From assembly GCA_030695565.1 (NCBI GenBank), contig JAUYRZ010000026.1:1-56721 (forward strand): a DNA stretch of 56,721 nucleotides, read 5' to 3'. Numbering within the stretch: position 1 is the first letter of the stretch; each line of letters begins with the position of its first letter. The notes under the pieces are model-generated. The model ran no database searches, was not told the DNA's origin, and was given only the letters and a program-made list of their open reading frames with translations. Shown piece by piece: positions 14,520 to 31,759 of this stretch. The stretch comes from Archangium sp. Lineage in GTDB: Bacteria; Myxococcota; Myxococcia; Myxococcales; Myxococcaceae. Both the position numbers and the translations under genes were made by a program.

Positions 14520-15157
14520 CGAGAGGCCATCGTCCAATCCCCCGGCTCGCCGTGCGCCGCCTTGAGCACCGCGTACTCGCGGCGAACGGCTCTCACGTAG
14601 TTGTGCCAGAGGTCGGTGTTCCTGGCCTTGTAGGCGCCGATGAGCCGGTTGGGCCCGGCGTTGTAGGCCATCAGGGCCAGGTCGAGCCGGCCGCGAAAGA
14701 GCTCCTTCAAGTACTTGAGGTACCGAACGCCCAGCCGCACGTTGAGCGAGGGGTCGGCCTCGAGCTCGGCCTGGCTGAGCTTCACCCCTTCACGCTGGGC
14801 CACCCAGGCCAGGGTGGTCGGTCGCAGCTGCATCAGCCCGCGCGCGCCCACCACCGAGGTGGCGTGCTGGCGGAACTCCGACTCGACTTCGATGACCGCC
14901 ATCACCAGCATCGGATCCAGGCCGGCCCGCTCCGATTCTTCGGCGATCGCTTCGGCCACGTGCTCACGCAGCTCGATGCCCCAACCCGGAGCGCGCTCCA
15001 GCAGGGTCTGCTCGATGCGGGCGAAGTCGGGGTGGCGCACGGTGCGCACGCCTTCGACCTGCACACCCGTCGCGGCCGGCGGCTCCGCCAGGGGCCACAA
15101 GCTGAACGCGATGGTGGCCGCGCTCGCGACCGCCACCAGGGGGAGTGACCACTTCAC
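14516..15157 (-). CDS. Lytic transglycosylase, SLT/GH23 family
   Basis: Cleaves the glycan strand of peptidoglycan in the envelope. 213 residues, ATG 15157. The N-terminus (MKWSLPLVAVASAATIAFSL) is a signal peptide or anchor. Conserved GH23 motifs follow in order: catalytic Glu92 in VIEVESEFR (the ES motif), GLMQLRP (107-113), and AYNAGPN (164-170). It overlaps the phasin-like gene upstream (start/stop ATGA at 15154-15157) and the thioesterase gene downstream in the same way, so the three are one operon. Confidence 0.92.
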   Translation of the reverse strand: MKWSLPLVAVASAATIAFSLWPLAEPPAATGVQVEGVRTVRHPDFARIEQTLLERAPGWGIELREHVAEAIAEESERAGLDPMLVMAVIEVESEFRQHATSVVGARGLMQLRPTTLAWVAQREGVKLSQAELEADPSLNVRLGVRYLKYLKELFRGRLDLALMAYNAGPNRLIGAYKARNTDLWHNYVRAVRREYAVLKAAHGEPGDWTMASR

Positions 15158-15435
15158 TTCGAGAGACCCTCGAGGCGCTTGGTCAGCGCTTCCAGGCGGG
15201 CGTTGAGCTGGGCCACTTCTTCACGGCGGGGCACCTTGAGGCGCGCCACCGAAGTCTTCACCACCTCTTCCACCCGGCGCTCGAGGTCCCTCCGCTGCCC
15301 GGCGAGACGCTCACTCAACTTGCGCGCCTCCTCCTGGCTCACGCCCTGGATACGGCCGAGGAGCTTCTGCGCCTCCTCCTCCGCGCCGTGCACGGTGGTC
15401 AGGGCCTGGCTCCAGATCTGTTGAAAGAACTCCAT
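15154..15435 (-). CDS. Phasin-like coiled-coil protein
   Basis: 93 residues from ATG 15435 (MEFFQQIWSQALTTVHGAEE). Entirely helical: a hydrophobic start followed by a long charged coiled coil ending in LNARLEALTKRLEGL. The pattern 'aEEEAqkLlgri...v..eeArkl' and C-terminal heptads match the phasin/PhaI-type poly-hydroxyalkanoate granule-associated family. No PHA synthase is in the window, so a general coiled-coil role is possible. First gene of the phasin-slt-thioesterase operon, 62 bases after the second phasin-like gene. Confidence 0.7.
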   Translation of the reverse strand: MEFFQQIWSQALTTVHGAEEEAQKLLGRIQGVSQEEARKLSERLAGQRRDLERRVEEVVKTSVARLKVPRREEVAQLNARLEALTKRLEGLSK

Positions 15436-15497
15436 GGCCCACCTCCAACCACATGTAGCAGCCAGGGGGCAACCCCCCTGGGCAAGCGGTCGAAACC

Positions 15498-15872
15498 TTA
15501 TGCCGACGCGGTGGGCTTCTTGGAGATGAGCTGGTCGACCTTCTTCGACAAGCGCACAAGCTCCCGATTCAACTCGACAATTTCGTCATGCGAGGCAACG
15601 CCCAGGGCGGCGAGCACCTGATCCTGCAGGCCGTCGAGGCGCTTCTTCACCTCACCACCGACCGCGCCCACCTGCTTCTCGAACTGCTTGAGCGGCTTGC
15701 CGGTGCGCACGCCCTTGATGAGCGTCTCGATCTCTTTCTGCTGCGCCTTGCCGCGCTTCACGAGCTCCTTCTCGAAGCTGAGCAGGCGCTTGCGGGCGTC
15801 TTCGAGTTGGCCGAGGACGAGGTTCTGAACATCAGCGACGGGCGACGACTGAACAGTCTGCTTACGAGCCAT
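15498..15872 (-). CDS. Phasin-family coiled-coil protein
   Basis: ATG 15872 chosen because GGAGG lies 8 bases upstream; 124 residues. Helical: DVQNLVLGQLEDARKRLLSF, EKELVKRGKAQQKEIETLIK, then a C-terminal heptad region (HDEIVELNRELVRLSKKVDQ) and a Lys/Ala-rich tail. The end 'v.s..ei.eLn..l..Ls.kvd.L' is the typical C-terminus of phasin-like (PhaF-type) proteins. It is homologous in layout to the next gene downstream (15154-15435), so the pair may work as partners on granules or membranes. Confidence 0.72.
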   Translation of the reverse strand: MARKQTVQSSPVADVQNLVLGQLEDARKRLLSFEKELVKRGKAQQKEIETLIKGVRTGKPLKQFEKQVGAVGGEVKKRLDGLQDQVLAALGVASHDEIVELNRELVRLSKKVDQLISKKPTASA

Positions 15873-15965
15873 GGGGAAAACCTCCACTGCGAGTTATGAC
15901 GCACCGCGATATAACGCGGCGCAGCATCCATGCAAGTGGGGTCCGGGTATTTGCTGACCGAGTAC

Positions 15966-16002
15966 CCAAAAAAAGAGCGGCCCCCGTGAGGGAGCCGCTC
16001 TT
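15966..16002 (-). terminator. Rho-independent terminator after rpoC
   Basis: Read on the minus strand: AAGAGCGGC, loop, GCCGCTCTT (9-bp stem; 15994-16002 with 15973-15981), then a T run (complement of 15968-15974). It begins 28 bases after the rpoC stop and ends the rpl-rpo operon. Confidence 0.9.
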
Positions 16003-16029
16003 GGGCTACTTCAGCTGTGGTTGGTCAGC

Positions 16030-20253
<4,224 letters not shown>

Positions 20254-20350
20254 GGGCTCACCTGGGGCAAAGAAGAGTCTTGTTTAAGTCTTGAATTCGA
20301 AATGACACCTGACCCGTACGGTCAGGCGTCGGTCTCACGGGCCGCCTCAG

Positions 20351-24559
<4,209 letters not shown>

Positions 24560-24669
24560 TGCCGCTTCTCCAGAAAGACAGGACCAAAAACTTAAGGACT
24601 GCAAAGACGGGCAAAGCCGGTGACCCATTGAGGTCACCGGCTCGCCCAACGAATCGACTTAGAAACGAA

Positions 24670-25038
24670 TTACTTCAGCTCGACGGTGGCACCGGCGGCG
24701 GCCAGCTTTTCCTTCATCTTGGCCGACTCCTCCTTGTTCACGCCCTCCTTCACCGTCTTGGGCGCGCCCTCGACGAGGTCCTTGGCCTCCTTGAGGCCCA
24801 GGCCCGTCAGTTCACGGATGACCTTGATGACGTCGATCTTCTTGTCGCCGGCCTTCGCCAGGATCACGGTGAACTCGGTCTGCGCCTCGACAGGCGCGGC
24901 CGGGCCAGCCGCTGCCGGAGCGGCCGCGGCCGCTGCTGCAGAGACGCCCCACTTCGACTCGAGCTGCTTCACCAGGTCGGCCGCTTCGAGAACAGTGAGG
25001 CCCGAGAGCTGGTCGATGATTGCGTTGATGTCTGCCAT
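24670..25038 (-). CDS. rplL: 50S ribosomal protein L7/L12
   Basis: 122 residues, standard. The N-terminal dimerisation helix pair ([20 protein letters not shown]) is followed by an Ala/Pro hinge ([18 protein letters not shown]) and the globular factor-binding domain ([40 protein letters not shown]). Forms the stalk that recruits GTPase factors. 55 bases downstream of rplJ. Confidence 0.98.
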   Translation of the reverse strand: MADINAIIDQLSGLTVLEAADLVKQLESKWGVSAAAAAAAPAAAGPAAPVEAQTEFTVILAKAGDKKIDVIKVIRELTGLGLKEAKDLVEGAPKTVKEGVNKEESAKMKEKLAAAGATVELK

Positions 25039-25093
25039 GACTTGTATTCCTTAAAATTTGAACAGCGGTAGATGGTTGAAAAACAGGGTTTGG

Positions 25094-25606
25094 TTACGCC
25101 TTCTCCGACTTCGCCTTGATCACCCGCACCAACGACGCACTCGGTTCCTTGATGGTCCGAAGCAGCTTGGTAGCCGGCTGGTTGATCATGCCGAGGATCG
25201 TCGACCGCAGCTCGTTCAGACCCGGCAACTTCGCCAGTGCCTGCACGCCCGCAGCGTCGATCTTCTGACCTTGAATGACACCCGAACGGATCTTCACCGT
25301 CTCGAGGCCCTTCACGAACGCCGCCAGAATCTTGGCAGGCGCCACGACGTCGTCGTAGCTGATGGCGAGTGCCACCGGCCCCACGAAGTCGTCAGAGATC
25401 TTCTCGACAGAGGTGCCCTTCGCTGCGCGTTTGGCCAGCGTGTTCTTCAGCACCTTCCATTCGACCCCGCCGTCACGAAGCTTCTTGCGAAGCTTGTTCA
25501 CGGTGTCGACGTCCAACTTGTTGAACTCAGCAGCAACCACACCCTTTGCACGGGTGAACTTGTCGTTGAGTTCCTTGATCAGGATTTCTTTCTCGCTCTT
25601 GAGCAT
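25094..25606 (-). CDS. rplJ: 50S ribosomal protein L10
   Basis: Starts at ATG 25606, preceded by a perfect AAGGAGGTG site; the longer frame upstream is leader RNA. 170 residues: MLKSEKEILIKELNDKFTRA, the conserved RNA-binding face (LRKKLRDGGVEWKVLKNTLA) and a C-terminal helix that binds L7/L12 dimers. Anchors the stalk on 23S rRNA. L10 normally represses its own message by binding the leader; a structured 385-base leader precedes it here. Confidence 0.97.
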   Translation of the reverse strand: MLKSEKEILIKELNDKFTRAKGVVAAEFNKLDVDTVNKLRKKLRDGGVEWKVLKNTLAKRAAKGTSVEKISDDFVGPVALAISYDDVVAPAKILAAFVKGLETVKIRSGVIQGQKIDAAGVQALAKLPGLNELRSTILGMINQPATKLLRTIKEPSASLVRVIKAKSEKA

Positions 25607-25991
25607 TTGCACACCTCCTTCCGTTTTTGACATCCCGGTAAAGCGAATGCAGGAGCGAGAATTCGTCGTGAGGCACAAGATGAGCGTCTCGCTCATCTCT
25701 CTCACCGCTCCCCGTCTCGGCAGGGCAGCCCAACAAGGCCACCGTTTAAGCAACTTCGCTTCGAACCAAGGTCTCCCCCTCACCACTGCGGTGAGAGTTG
25801 CCAAGAGACTTCAGCGCTCGGCTCAGCTGCCCCTGCTGTCTTCATCCAGGGTCTATTCTTGATTGTTGACGCCCTGAAATTGGCGTCGCGATTGCAAAGC
25901 ACGCCGCGCTTACACGAGGTAGGCGCGGCGTGTCAATAGCAGCAAAGTCGAGGCTTCAAGCCGACTTAGCTGAACTGCCGGGTCACCAGGC
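25607..25991 (-). promoter_or_regulatory. Untranslated leader between rplA and rplJ (probable L10 leader region)
   Basis: A 385-base gene-free stretch. It holds three perfect hairpins: GATGAGCG/CGCTCATC with a 3-base loop (25679-25697), GACGCC/GGCGTC (25868-25887), and a 10-bp CACGCCGCGC/GCGCGGCGTG stem (25900-25932). A TTGACA box (complement of 25931-25936) starts at the distal hairpin, but no good -10 follows at 17-18 bases, so a promoter is only possible. None of the hairpins is followed by a T run, so they are more likely a regulatory leader for L10 binding or an RNA-processing site than a terminator. The Rfam L10-leader consensus was not checked. Confidence 0.5.
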
Positions 25992-26699
<708 letters not shown>

Positions 26700-26753
26700 G
26701 GTGGAACCTTTTTCTTTTTAGAAGTGGGAGGAGAGGAAGAAAGAGAGAAGCGT

Positions 26754-27197
26754 TCAGGAAACCGTGATGCCCATCGAACGAGCGGTGCCCGCGATGGTGC
26801 GCATGCACGCCTCGATGCTGCCGGCGGTGGTGTCCTGGATCTTCAGCTTGGCGATCTCTTCGACCTGCTTCTTGGTCACCTTGCCGACGATCTCCTTGCC
26901 GCTCTTCTTGGCCCCGGAGCCCTTCTTCTTGTCCGTGTGCAGGCCGGCCGCCTTCTTCAGGAGCACCGACGCGGGAGGCGTCTTGAGCTCGAAGGTGAAG
27001 GAGCGGTCCTGGTACACGGTGATGATCACGGGAATGATCATCCCGTCCTTCATCGCCTGCTGGGTCTTGGCGTTGAACTGCTTGCAGAACTCCATGATGT
27101 TCACGCCCATCTGACCGAGCGCGGGACCAATCGGAGGAGCCGGGTTTGCCTTACCGGCGGGGATCTGCAGCTTGACCTGCCCTGTGATCTTCTTCAT
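26754..27197 (-). CDS. rplK: 50S ribosomal protein L11
   Basis: 147 residues from ATG 27197. Proline-rich N-domain [20 protein letters not shown] (the thiostrepton-site region), [18 protein letters not shown], and an RNA-binding C-domain ending in [20 protein letters not shown]. Part of the GTPase-associated centre. 84 bases downstream of nusG. Confidence 0.98.
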   Translation of the reverse strand: MKKITGQVKLQIPAGKANPAPPIGPALGQMGVNIMEFCKQFNAKTQQAMKDGMIIPVIITVYQDRSFTFELKTPPASVLLKKAAGLHTDKKKGSGAKKSGKEIVGKVTKKQVEEIAKLKIQDTTAGSIEACMRTIAGTARSMGITVS

Positions 27198-27281
27198 TTC
27201 GGTACATCTCCCGTGGTTCGAACGGAGGTCGCCCTCCTCCCACGCTGGTGTTGCGGTTGGGTACTGCGGTGAAAATCAGCT

Positions 27282-27839
27282 TTAGCCGGTGGTCTTCTCG
27301 ACCTGCATGAAGTCGAGCTCGACGGGGGTTGAGCGGCCAAAGATGCTGACGAGCACCTTCACGCGGCCCTTCTCCGGGTTGACCTCTTCGATGGTGCCGT
27401 TGAAGTTCGCGAACGGGCCGTCGATGACGCGCACGGTGTCGCCGTCGTCGTACTGCACCTTGGGCTTGGGCCGCATGGTGCCTTCCGAGAGTTGAGTGGT
27501 CAGGCGCTGCACCTCGGCGTCACGCAGGGGCGGCGGATCATCCTGGCCGACGGCGCCGAGGAAGCCGGTCACCTTGGGGGTGTTCTTCACCAGGCTCTTG
27601 GTGCGGTTGTTCATCGCCATGTTCACCAGGATGTACCCGGGCATGGTCTTGCGGCGCGTGGTGCGCTTCTGGCCGTCACGCATCTCGACCACCTGCTCGG
27701 TGGGCACCAAAATGTCGCCGAAGAACTCCTGGAGCCCCTCGAGCTTGATCTTGTCTTCGAGGCTCTTCTTCGCCTTGCCTTCGAAGTTCGAATACGTGTG
27801 GACGACGAACCACTTCTTCTGCGTGTTCTCTTCGCTCAT
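27282..27839 (-). CDS. nusG: Transcription termination/antitermination factor NusG
   Basis: Start ATG 27839 overlaps the secE stop (ATGA), which decides it over the longer frame. 185 residues. The N-terminal NGN domain runs from [20 protein letters not shown] through [13 protein letters not shown] and TPKVTGFLG; the C-terminal KOW domain is [20 protein letters not shown] ending in [16 protein letters not shown]. Binds the RNAP clamp and couples to ribosomes or Rho. Second gene of the secE-nusG unit. Confidence 0.98.
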   Translation of the reverse strand: MSEENTQKKWFVVHTYSNFEGKAKKSLEDKIKLEGLQEFFGDILVPTEQVVEMRDGQKRTTRRKTMPGYILVNMAMNNRTKSLVKNTPKVTGFLGAVGQDDPPPLRDAEVQRLTTQLSEGTMRPKPKVQYDDGDTVRVIDGPFANFNGTIEEVNPEKGRVKVLVSIFGRSTPVELDFMQVEKTTG

Positions 27840-28279
27840 CCCAACTTCCCCCAGACAGCCGGCAACCACTTGACCATCAGGTTGTAGCTGAGCGTGTCCA
27901 TCCCGAAGAGGATGATCGCAGCTACGAGCGAGGCAACGACGACGGCGATGGTCGACACCCGAACGTCTTCCCACGAAGGCCAGGTCACGCGCATCAGCTC
28001 TGTGGCGACCTCCATCGAGAGGGTGTTGATGCGCGGGTTCGTCCACGCGTACCCCGTCAGTCCGGCGGTGAGCACGAAGCCCAGCACGTCAGCCAGCTTG
28101 ATGCCGGTGCCCGAGACGATCTCGGTGTTGGTGACCCCGATCTGCCCCATCAGGAGCTCGACCAATCGACCCAGGAACAGGGTCAGGATCAGCCCGAAAA
28201 CGAGGTAACTCACGACGACGAGGCGGCGCGGATCCATCTCCGCACGATTCGCTTGCTGGCTCGCTTCAGTCACCGACAT
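27836..28279 (-). CDS. secE: Preprotein translocase subunit SecE
   Basis: 147 residues, the long three-helix form. Helix 1 [20 protein letters not shown], helix 2 [18 protein letters not shown], then the conserved amphipathic segment [20 protein letters not shown] (family motif 'El.kVtWPt..e...') and helix 3 [20 protein letters not shown]. Stabilises the SecYG channel. Starts at ATG 28279, 89 bases below the tRNA-Trp gene, and overlaps nusG by four bases. Confidence 0.96.
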   Translation of the reverse strand: MSVTEASQQANRAEMDPRRLVVVSYLVFGLILTLFLGRLVELLMGQIGVTNTEIVSGTGIKLADVLGFVLTAGLTGYAWTNPRINTLSMEVATELMRVTWPSWEDVRVSTIAVVVASLVAAIILFGMDTLSYNLMVKWLPAVWGKLG

Positions 28280-28368
28280 GGCGGGACCCTTCCGTTTCTA
28301 CAAACTGAAACCTCGAACGCCAGTCGGAGTTCTTCCGACCGGCGCTCGAGTGGATTTCCTTCAGAAAC

Positions 28369-28444
28369 TGGCACGCCAGGCAGGATTTGAACCTGCAACA
28401 CGCGGTTTTGGAGACCGCTGCTCTACCGTTGGAGCTACTGGCGT
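28369..28444 (-). tRNA. tRNA-Trp (anticodon CCA)
   Basis: Minus strand: acceptor ACGCCAG pairs with CTGGCGT, anticodon loop CTCCAAA, T-arm GCAGG-TTCAAAT-CCTGC, discriminator G, and the terminal CCA is encoded. Located between rpmG and secE, the arrangement common in bacteria. Confidence 0.96.
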
Positions 28445-28454
28445 CCGAGAGAAC

Positions 28455-28622
28455 TCAGCCGACCTTGCCTTCTTTGTGGTCCGTGTGCTTGCGGCACTTG
28501 CGGCAGAACTTCGACATCTCGAGCTTGTCCTGCTGCTTGCGACGATTCTTGGTCGTCACGTAGTTCCGGTCTTTACAGACCGTGCACTCGAGCGAAATGA
28601 GGCTGCGGTTGCCCTTGGGCAT
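28455..28622 (-). CDS. rpmG: 50S ribosomal protein L33
   Basis: 55 residues from ATG 28622, with AAGGAG upstream; a short gene easily missed. Sequence [20 protein letters not shown] then [20 protein letters not shown] and [15 protein letters not shown]. Both zinc-ribbon CxxC pairs (CTVC; CRKC) are present, so this is the Cys-containing (zinc) form. It sits between tuf and tRNA-Trp, 10 bases from the tRNA. Confidence 0.97.
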   Translation of the reverse strand: MPKGNRSLISLECTVCKDRNYVTTKNRRKQQDKLEMSKFCRKCRKHTDHKEGKVG

Positions 28623-28651
28623 GACACGACTCCTTGAAGATGTACGACAGA

Positions 28652-28681
28652 GGGGACGGCTCCCTGACAGAAGCTGTCCCC
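28652..28681 (-). other. Hairpin between tuf and rpmG
   Basis: GGGGACGGCT (28652-28661) pairs with AGCTGTCCCC (28672-28681), 10 bp including one G-T, with a 10-base loop. No T run follows on the minus strand, so it may be a processing or weak pause site. A TTGACA hexamer overlaps its distal edge (complement of 28685-28690) without a matching -10 box. Confidence 0.5.
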
Positions 28682-28739
28682 TCGTGTCAAGAGGTACGCG
28701 CCGGTGAGGGCGCGCCCCCGTAGAAATGGGTTGGACGAC

Positions 28740-29930
28740 TTAGGCGATGATCTCGGCGACGACGCCGGAACCGACGGTACGGCCACCTTCACGGATGGCG
28801 AAACGCAGTTCCTTCTCCATCGCGATGGGCGTGATGAGCTCGACTTCGATGCCCGTGTTGTCGCCGGGCATGATCATCTCGACGCCTTCGGCGAGGAACA
28901 CCGAGCCCGTCACGTCCGTGGTGCGGAAGTAGAACTGGGGGCGGTAACCCTTGAAGAACGGCGTGTGACGACCACCCTCTTCCTTGGTCAGCACGTAGAT
29001 CTGCGCCTTGAACTTGGTGTGCGGGTTGACCGAGCCGGGCTTGGCGAACACCTGGCCACGCTCGATGTCTTCACGCTTGAGGCCACGAACGAGCGCGCCG
29101 ATGTTGTCGCCGGCCATGCCGCTGTCGAGCAGCTTCTTGAACATTTCGACGCCGGTGACGACGGTCTTCACGGTCGGGCGCAGGCCGATGACTTCGACTT
29201 CTTCACCGATCTTGATGACGCCACGCTCGACGCGGCCGGTGGCGACGGTGCCACGACCTTCGATCGAGAACACGTCTTCGACAGGCATCAGGAAGGGCTT
29301 GTCGATCGCGCGAACGGGGGTCGGGATGTACGAGTCGACCGCCTCCATCAGCTTGAGGATCGCGGGCTCACCGATCTCCGACATGTCGCCCTCGAGCGCC
29401 TTGAGCGCCGAGCCGGGAACCACCGGGATCTTGTCGCCGGGGAACTCGTACTTCTTGAGGAGGTCGCGGATCTCTTCTTCGACCAGCTGGCGGAGCTCAG
29501 CGTCATCGAGCATGTCGACCTTGTTCAGGAAGACGACGATGTACGGAACACCGACCTGGCGGGCCAGGAGGATGTGCTCGCGGGTCTGGGGCATCGGACC
29601 ATCGGGCGCGCTGACGACCAGGATCGCGCCGTCCATCTGCGCGGCGCCGGTGATCATGTTCTTCACGTAGTCGGCGTGGCCGGGACAGTCGACGTGCGCG
29701 TAGTGACGGTTCTTGGTCTGGTACTCGACGTGCGCGGTCGAGATGGTGATGCCGCGGGCGCGCTCTTCGGGCGCCTTGTCGATCATGTCGTACGCCAGGA
29801 AGGTGGCGCCGCCCGACTTGGCGAGCACCTTGGTGATCGCGGCGGTCAGCGTGGTCTTGCCGTGGTCAACGTGGCCGATCGTGCCGATGTTGACGTGCGG
29901 CTTGTTTCTCTCGAACTTTTCCTTCGACAT
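28740..29930 (-). CDS. tuf: Translation elongation factor Tu
   Basis: 396 residues, full length. GTPase motifs: GHVDHGKT (19-26, P-loop), DCPGHADY (switch II), and NKVD; effector region around [15 protein letters not shown]. Delivers aminoacyl-tRNA to the ribosome. 57 bases downstream of tRNA-Thr(GGT), matching the classical tRNA-tufB unit. Only one tuf copy is in the window. A second copy next to rpsG/fus would be expected elsewhere. Confidence 0.99.
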   Translation of the reverse strand: MSKEKFERNKPHVNIGTIGHVDHGKTTLTAAITKVLAKSGGATFLAYDMIDKAPEERARGITISTAHVEYQTKNRHYAHVDCPGHADYVKNMITGAAQMDGAILVVSAPDGPMPQTREHILLARQVGVPYIVVFLNKVDMLDDAELRQLVEEEIRDLLKKYEFPGDKIPVVPGSALKALEGDMSEIGEPAILKLMEAVDSYIPTPVRAIDKPFLMPVEDVFSIEGRGTVATGRVERGVIKIGEEVEVIGLRPTVKTVVTGVEMFKKLLDSGMAGDNIGALVRGLKREDIERGQVFAKPGSVNPHTKFKAQIYVLTKEEGGRHTPFFKGYRPQFYFRTTDVTGSVFLAEGVEMIMPGDNTGIEVELITPIAMEKELRFAIREGGRTVGSGVVAEIIA

Positions 29931-29987
29931 GTCGGTCTTCCTTCTTGGACTTGAGGTTGCGTGAGGGACTTCGAATCAGACTTCAAA

Positions 29988-30063
<76 letters not shown>

Positions 30064-30165
30064 ACTGCACTGCTCTTCGCCTGCTCTGCTTTTTCTGCTG
30101 CTGCGACTGCGCCTGCTATCACTGCTACTGCTCTTGCTCCAACGACCTTCTCAAGGACTTCGAGA

Positions 30166-30241
30166 TGGAGCGGGGAACGGGATTCGAACCCGCGACATTC
30201 AGCTTGGAAGGCTGACGCTCTACCAGCTGAGCTATCCCCGC
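30166..30241 (-). tRNA. tRNA-Gly (anticodon TCC)
   Basis: Acceptor GCGGGGA/TCCCCGC (one wobble position allowed), anticodon loop CTTCCAA, T-arm GCGGG-TTCGAAT-CCCGT, CCA encoded. The 102-base spacer to tRNA-Thr(GGT) is a CTG-rich low-complexity stretch without other features. Confidence 0.95.
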
Positions 30242-30267
30242 ATGAGGCCCGGTTCGAGGTGAAAAAG

Positions 30268-30351
30268 TGGAGGGGGGTGGATTCGAACCACCGAAGGTCG
30301 AGGACCGACAGATTTACAGTCTGTTGCCGTTGGCCACTTGGCTACCCCTCC
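30268..30351 (-). tRNA. tRNA-Tyr (anticodon GTA)
   Basis: 84-nt class II tRNA with a long variable arm. Acceptor GGAGGGG/CCCCTCC, anticodon loop CTGTAAA, T-arm GGTGG-TTCGAAT-CCACC, discriminator A, no encoded CCA. Confidence 0.95.
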
Positions 30352-30399
30352 GGAAGGGCATTTTCTATTCAGTTGTGCTTCGCCTCGACTCGACTTCGT

Positions 30400-30472
30400 G
30401 GCCGGCGCCGGGATTCGAACCCGGGACCTACTGATTACAAATCAGGTGCTCTACCAGCTGAGCTACACCGGC
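30400..30472 (-). tRNA. tRNA-Thr (anticodon TGT)
   Basis: Acceptor GCCGGTG/CGCCGGC (one T-G pair), anticodon loop TTTGTAA, T-arm CCGGG-TTCGAAT-CCCGG, no encoded CCA. The discriminator base reads C, which is uncommon. First gene of the Thr-Tyr-Gly-Thr-tuf unit. Confidence 0.93.
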
Positions 30473-30525
30473 AAGGTTCCGAACTGCTTGGGGAAACCTG
30501 CCACCCGTCTGTCGAGGGGCGGCGC

Positions 30526-30555
30526 TCTCTATCCACGCGTGCCGAGGCAAGTCAA
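30526..30555 (-). promoter_or_regulatory. Candidate sigma-70 promoter of the tRNA-tuf operon
   Basis: Minus strand TTGACT (complement of 30550-30555), 18-base spacer, TAGAGA (complement of 30526-30531). The predicted start is about 45 bases before the first tRNA, a typical distance for a tRNA operon. It lies in the short gap below rlmB. Confidence 0.45.
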
Positions 30556-30579
30556 GGAGATCTCAAACAACGCCCTCGA

Positions 30580-31317
30580 TCAACCGCGCTGGCGGGCGAT
30601 TTCGTACAGCAGCACGCCGGTGGAAACCGACGCGTTGAGGCTCGCGACCTGACCCTGCATGGGGATGCGCACCTTGAAATCGGCGTGACCGAGCACGCCC
30701 TTCCGCACGCCGCCGCCTTCGGCGCCGACGATCACTGCCAGAGGCCCGGTGAGCTTGGTGTTCCAGGCGATCTCTTTGGCTTCGGGGTCTGCAGCCACCG
30801 ACCAGAAGCCCGCTTCTTTGAGTTCCTCGATGGCGCGGGAGAGGTTGGTCACGCGCGCGACGTGGCAATGCGAGGTGGCGCCGGCCGAGACCTTCACGGC
30901 CACCGCGGTCACCTGCACCGCGCGGTCTTTCATGATCACCACGCCCTGAGCCCCGAACGCGGCCGCCGAGCGGATGATGGCGCCCAGGTTGTGCGGGTCT
31001 TGAATGCCGTCGAGCAGCACCACCAGCGGCTGCTTGCCCGAGGCCTTCGCCTTTTTGATCAACTCCGCGAGGCCGATGTATTCGAAGTCGCGAACCTCGG
31101 CGACGATGCCCTGGTGCGACTCGCCTTCGGTCATGCGATCGAGGCGCTCGCGATCGACGATCTCGACCTTCACCTTCGCTTCTTTCGCGCGGGTCATCAG
31201 CTCGCCCTGCACGCGCTGATTGACGACCCCTTCGGCGATCGCGATGCGTTCGACCGTATCGGGGCGGCCCTTGAGGGCCTCCATCACCGGGTTCACTCCG
31301 TAAATAAGGCTGCTCAC
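30580..31317 (-). CDS. rlmB: 23S rRNA 2'-O-methyltransferase RlmB-type (SPOUT/TrmH family)
   Basis: Start GTG 31317 overlaps the stop of the upstream gene (GTGA), giving 245 residues beginning VSSLIYGVNPVMEALKGRPD, the family start. An N-terminal L30e-like RNA-binding domain is followed by the SPOUT knot with its three motifs: LDGIQDPHNLGAIIRSA, AVIVGAEGGGVRKGV, and IPMQGQVASLNASVSTGVLL. Methylates a ribose in 23S rRNA (G2251 in E. coli). The target here is inferred. Third gene of an operon with a secreted protein and a RimK-like ligase. Confidence 0.93.
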   Translation of the reverse strand: MSSLIYGVNPVMEALKGRPDTVERIAIAEGVVNQRVQGELMTRAKEAKVKVEIVDRERLDRMTEGESHQGIVAEVRDFEYIGLAELIKKAKASGKQPLVVLLDGIQDPHNLGAIIRSAAAFGAQGVVIMKDRAVQVTAVAVKVSAGATSHCHVARVTNLSRAIEELKEAGFWSVAADPEAKEIAWNTKLTGPLAVIVGAEGGGVRKGVLGHADFKVRIPMQGQVASLNASVSTGVLLYEIARQRG

Positions 31318-31727
31318 ATGACCTCCACTGGCAGCGTGATGTTTTTGACCTGCCGCGAGCACTGCTTCTCGGTGCAGATGAAGAAGGTCATCTTCGCTTC
31401 GACGCTGCTCATGCCATGCGCCGTCGGAGTGAAGGGAACTTCGAATCTCGGATCTTCTTTTTTCGCGCTCACCGAATCGGCCAGCGTCAGCTTCTCTTTG
31501 CTCAACTTGCTCTGCTTGCTCGACAGCTCGATCTTCAGCGGCGCCTCATCGGAGACGTGCGCGCCGTTCTTCGACTTGATCGAGATGACGACCTTGCCGG
31601 TGTCTCCAGCCTTCAGCCTGGTGGACGTGCCTTCGGTGCTGACCTCATAGAACGACGCAATATCGGTCTCCGCGGCCCACGCGGGAACAGCCAGCACCGT
31701 CATCACCACCATCAGCGTACGCATCAT
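31314..31727 (-). CDS. Small secreted protein, DsbD N-domain-like
   Basis: Starts at ATG 31727 or the next codon ATG 31724 (AGAGG upstream fits the second better). A signal peptide MMRTLMVVMTVLAVPAWA is cleaved before AET. The mature domain of about 120 residues is beta-rich and ends in SSVEAKMTFFICTEKQCSRQ plus VKNITLPVEV. Two cysteines spaced C-x4-C in this strand resemble the N-terminal DsbD domain ('f..C....C....'). This is a structural guess, and no function is assigned. Coupled to rlmB through a 4-base overlap; 32 bases after the RimK-like gene. Confidence 0.6.
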   Translation of the reverse strand: MMRTLMVVMTVLAVPAWAAETDIASFYEVSTEGTSTRLKAGDTGKVVISIKSKNGAHVSDEAPLKIELSSKQSKLSKEKLTLADSVSAKKEDPRFEVPFTPTAHGMSSVEAKMTFFICTEKQCSRQVKNITLPVEVM

Positions 31728-31759
31728 GTCCTCTGTATGGACCCCGGAGGCCCAAGGTT

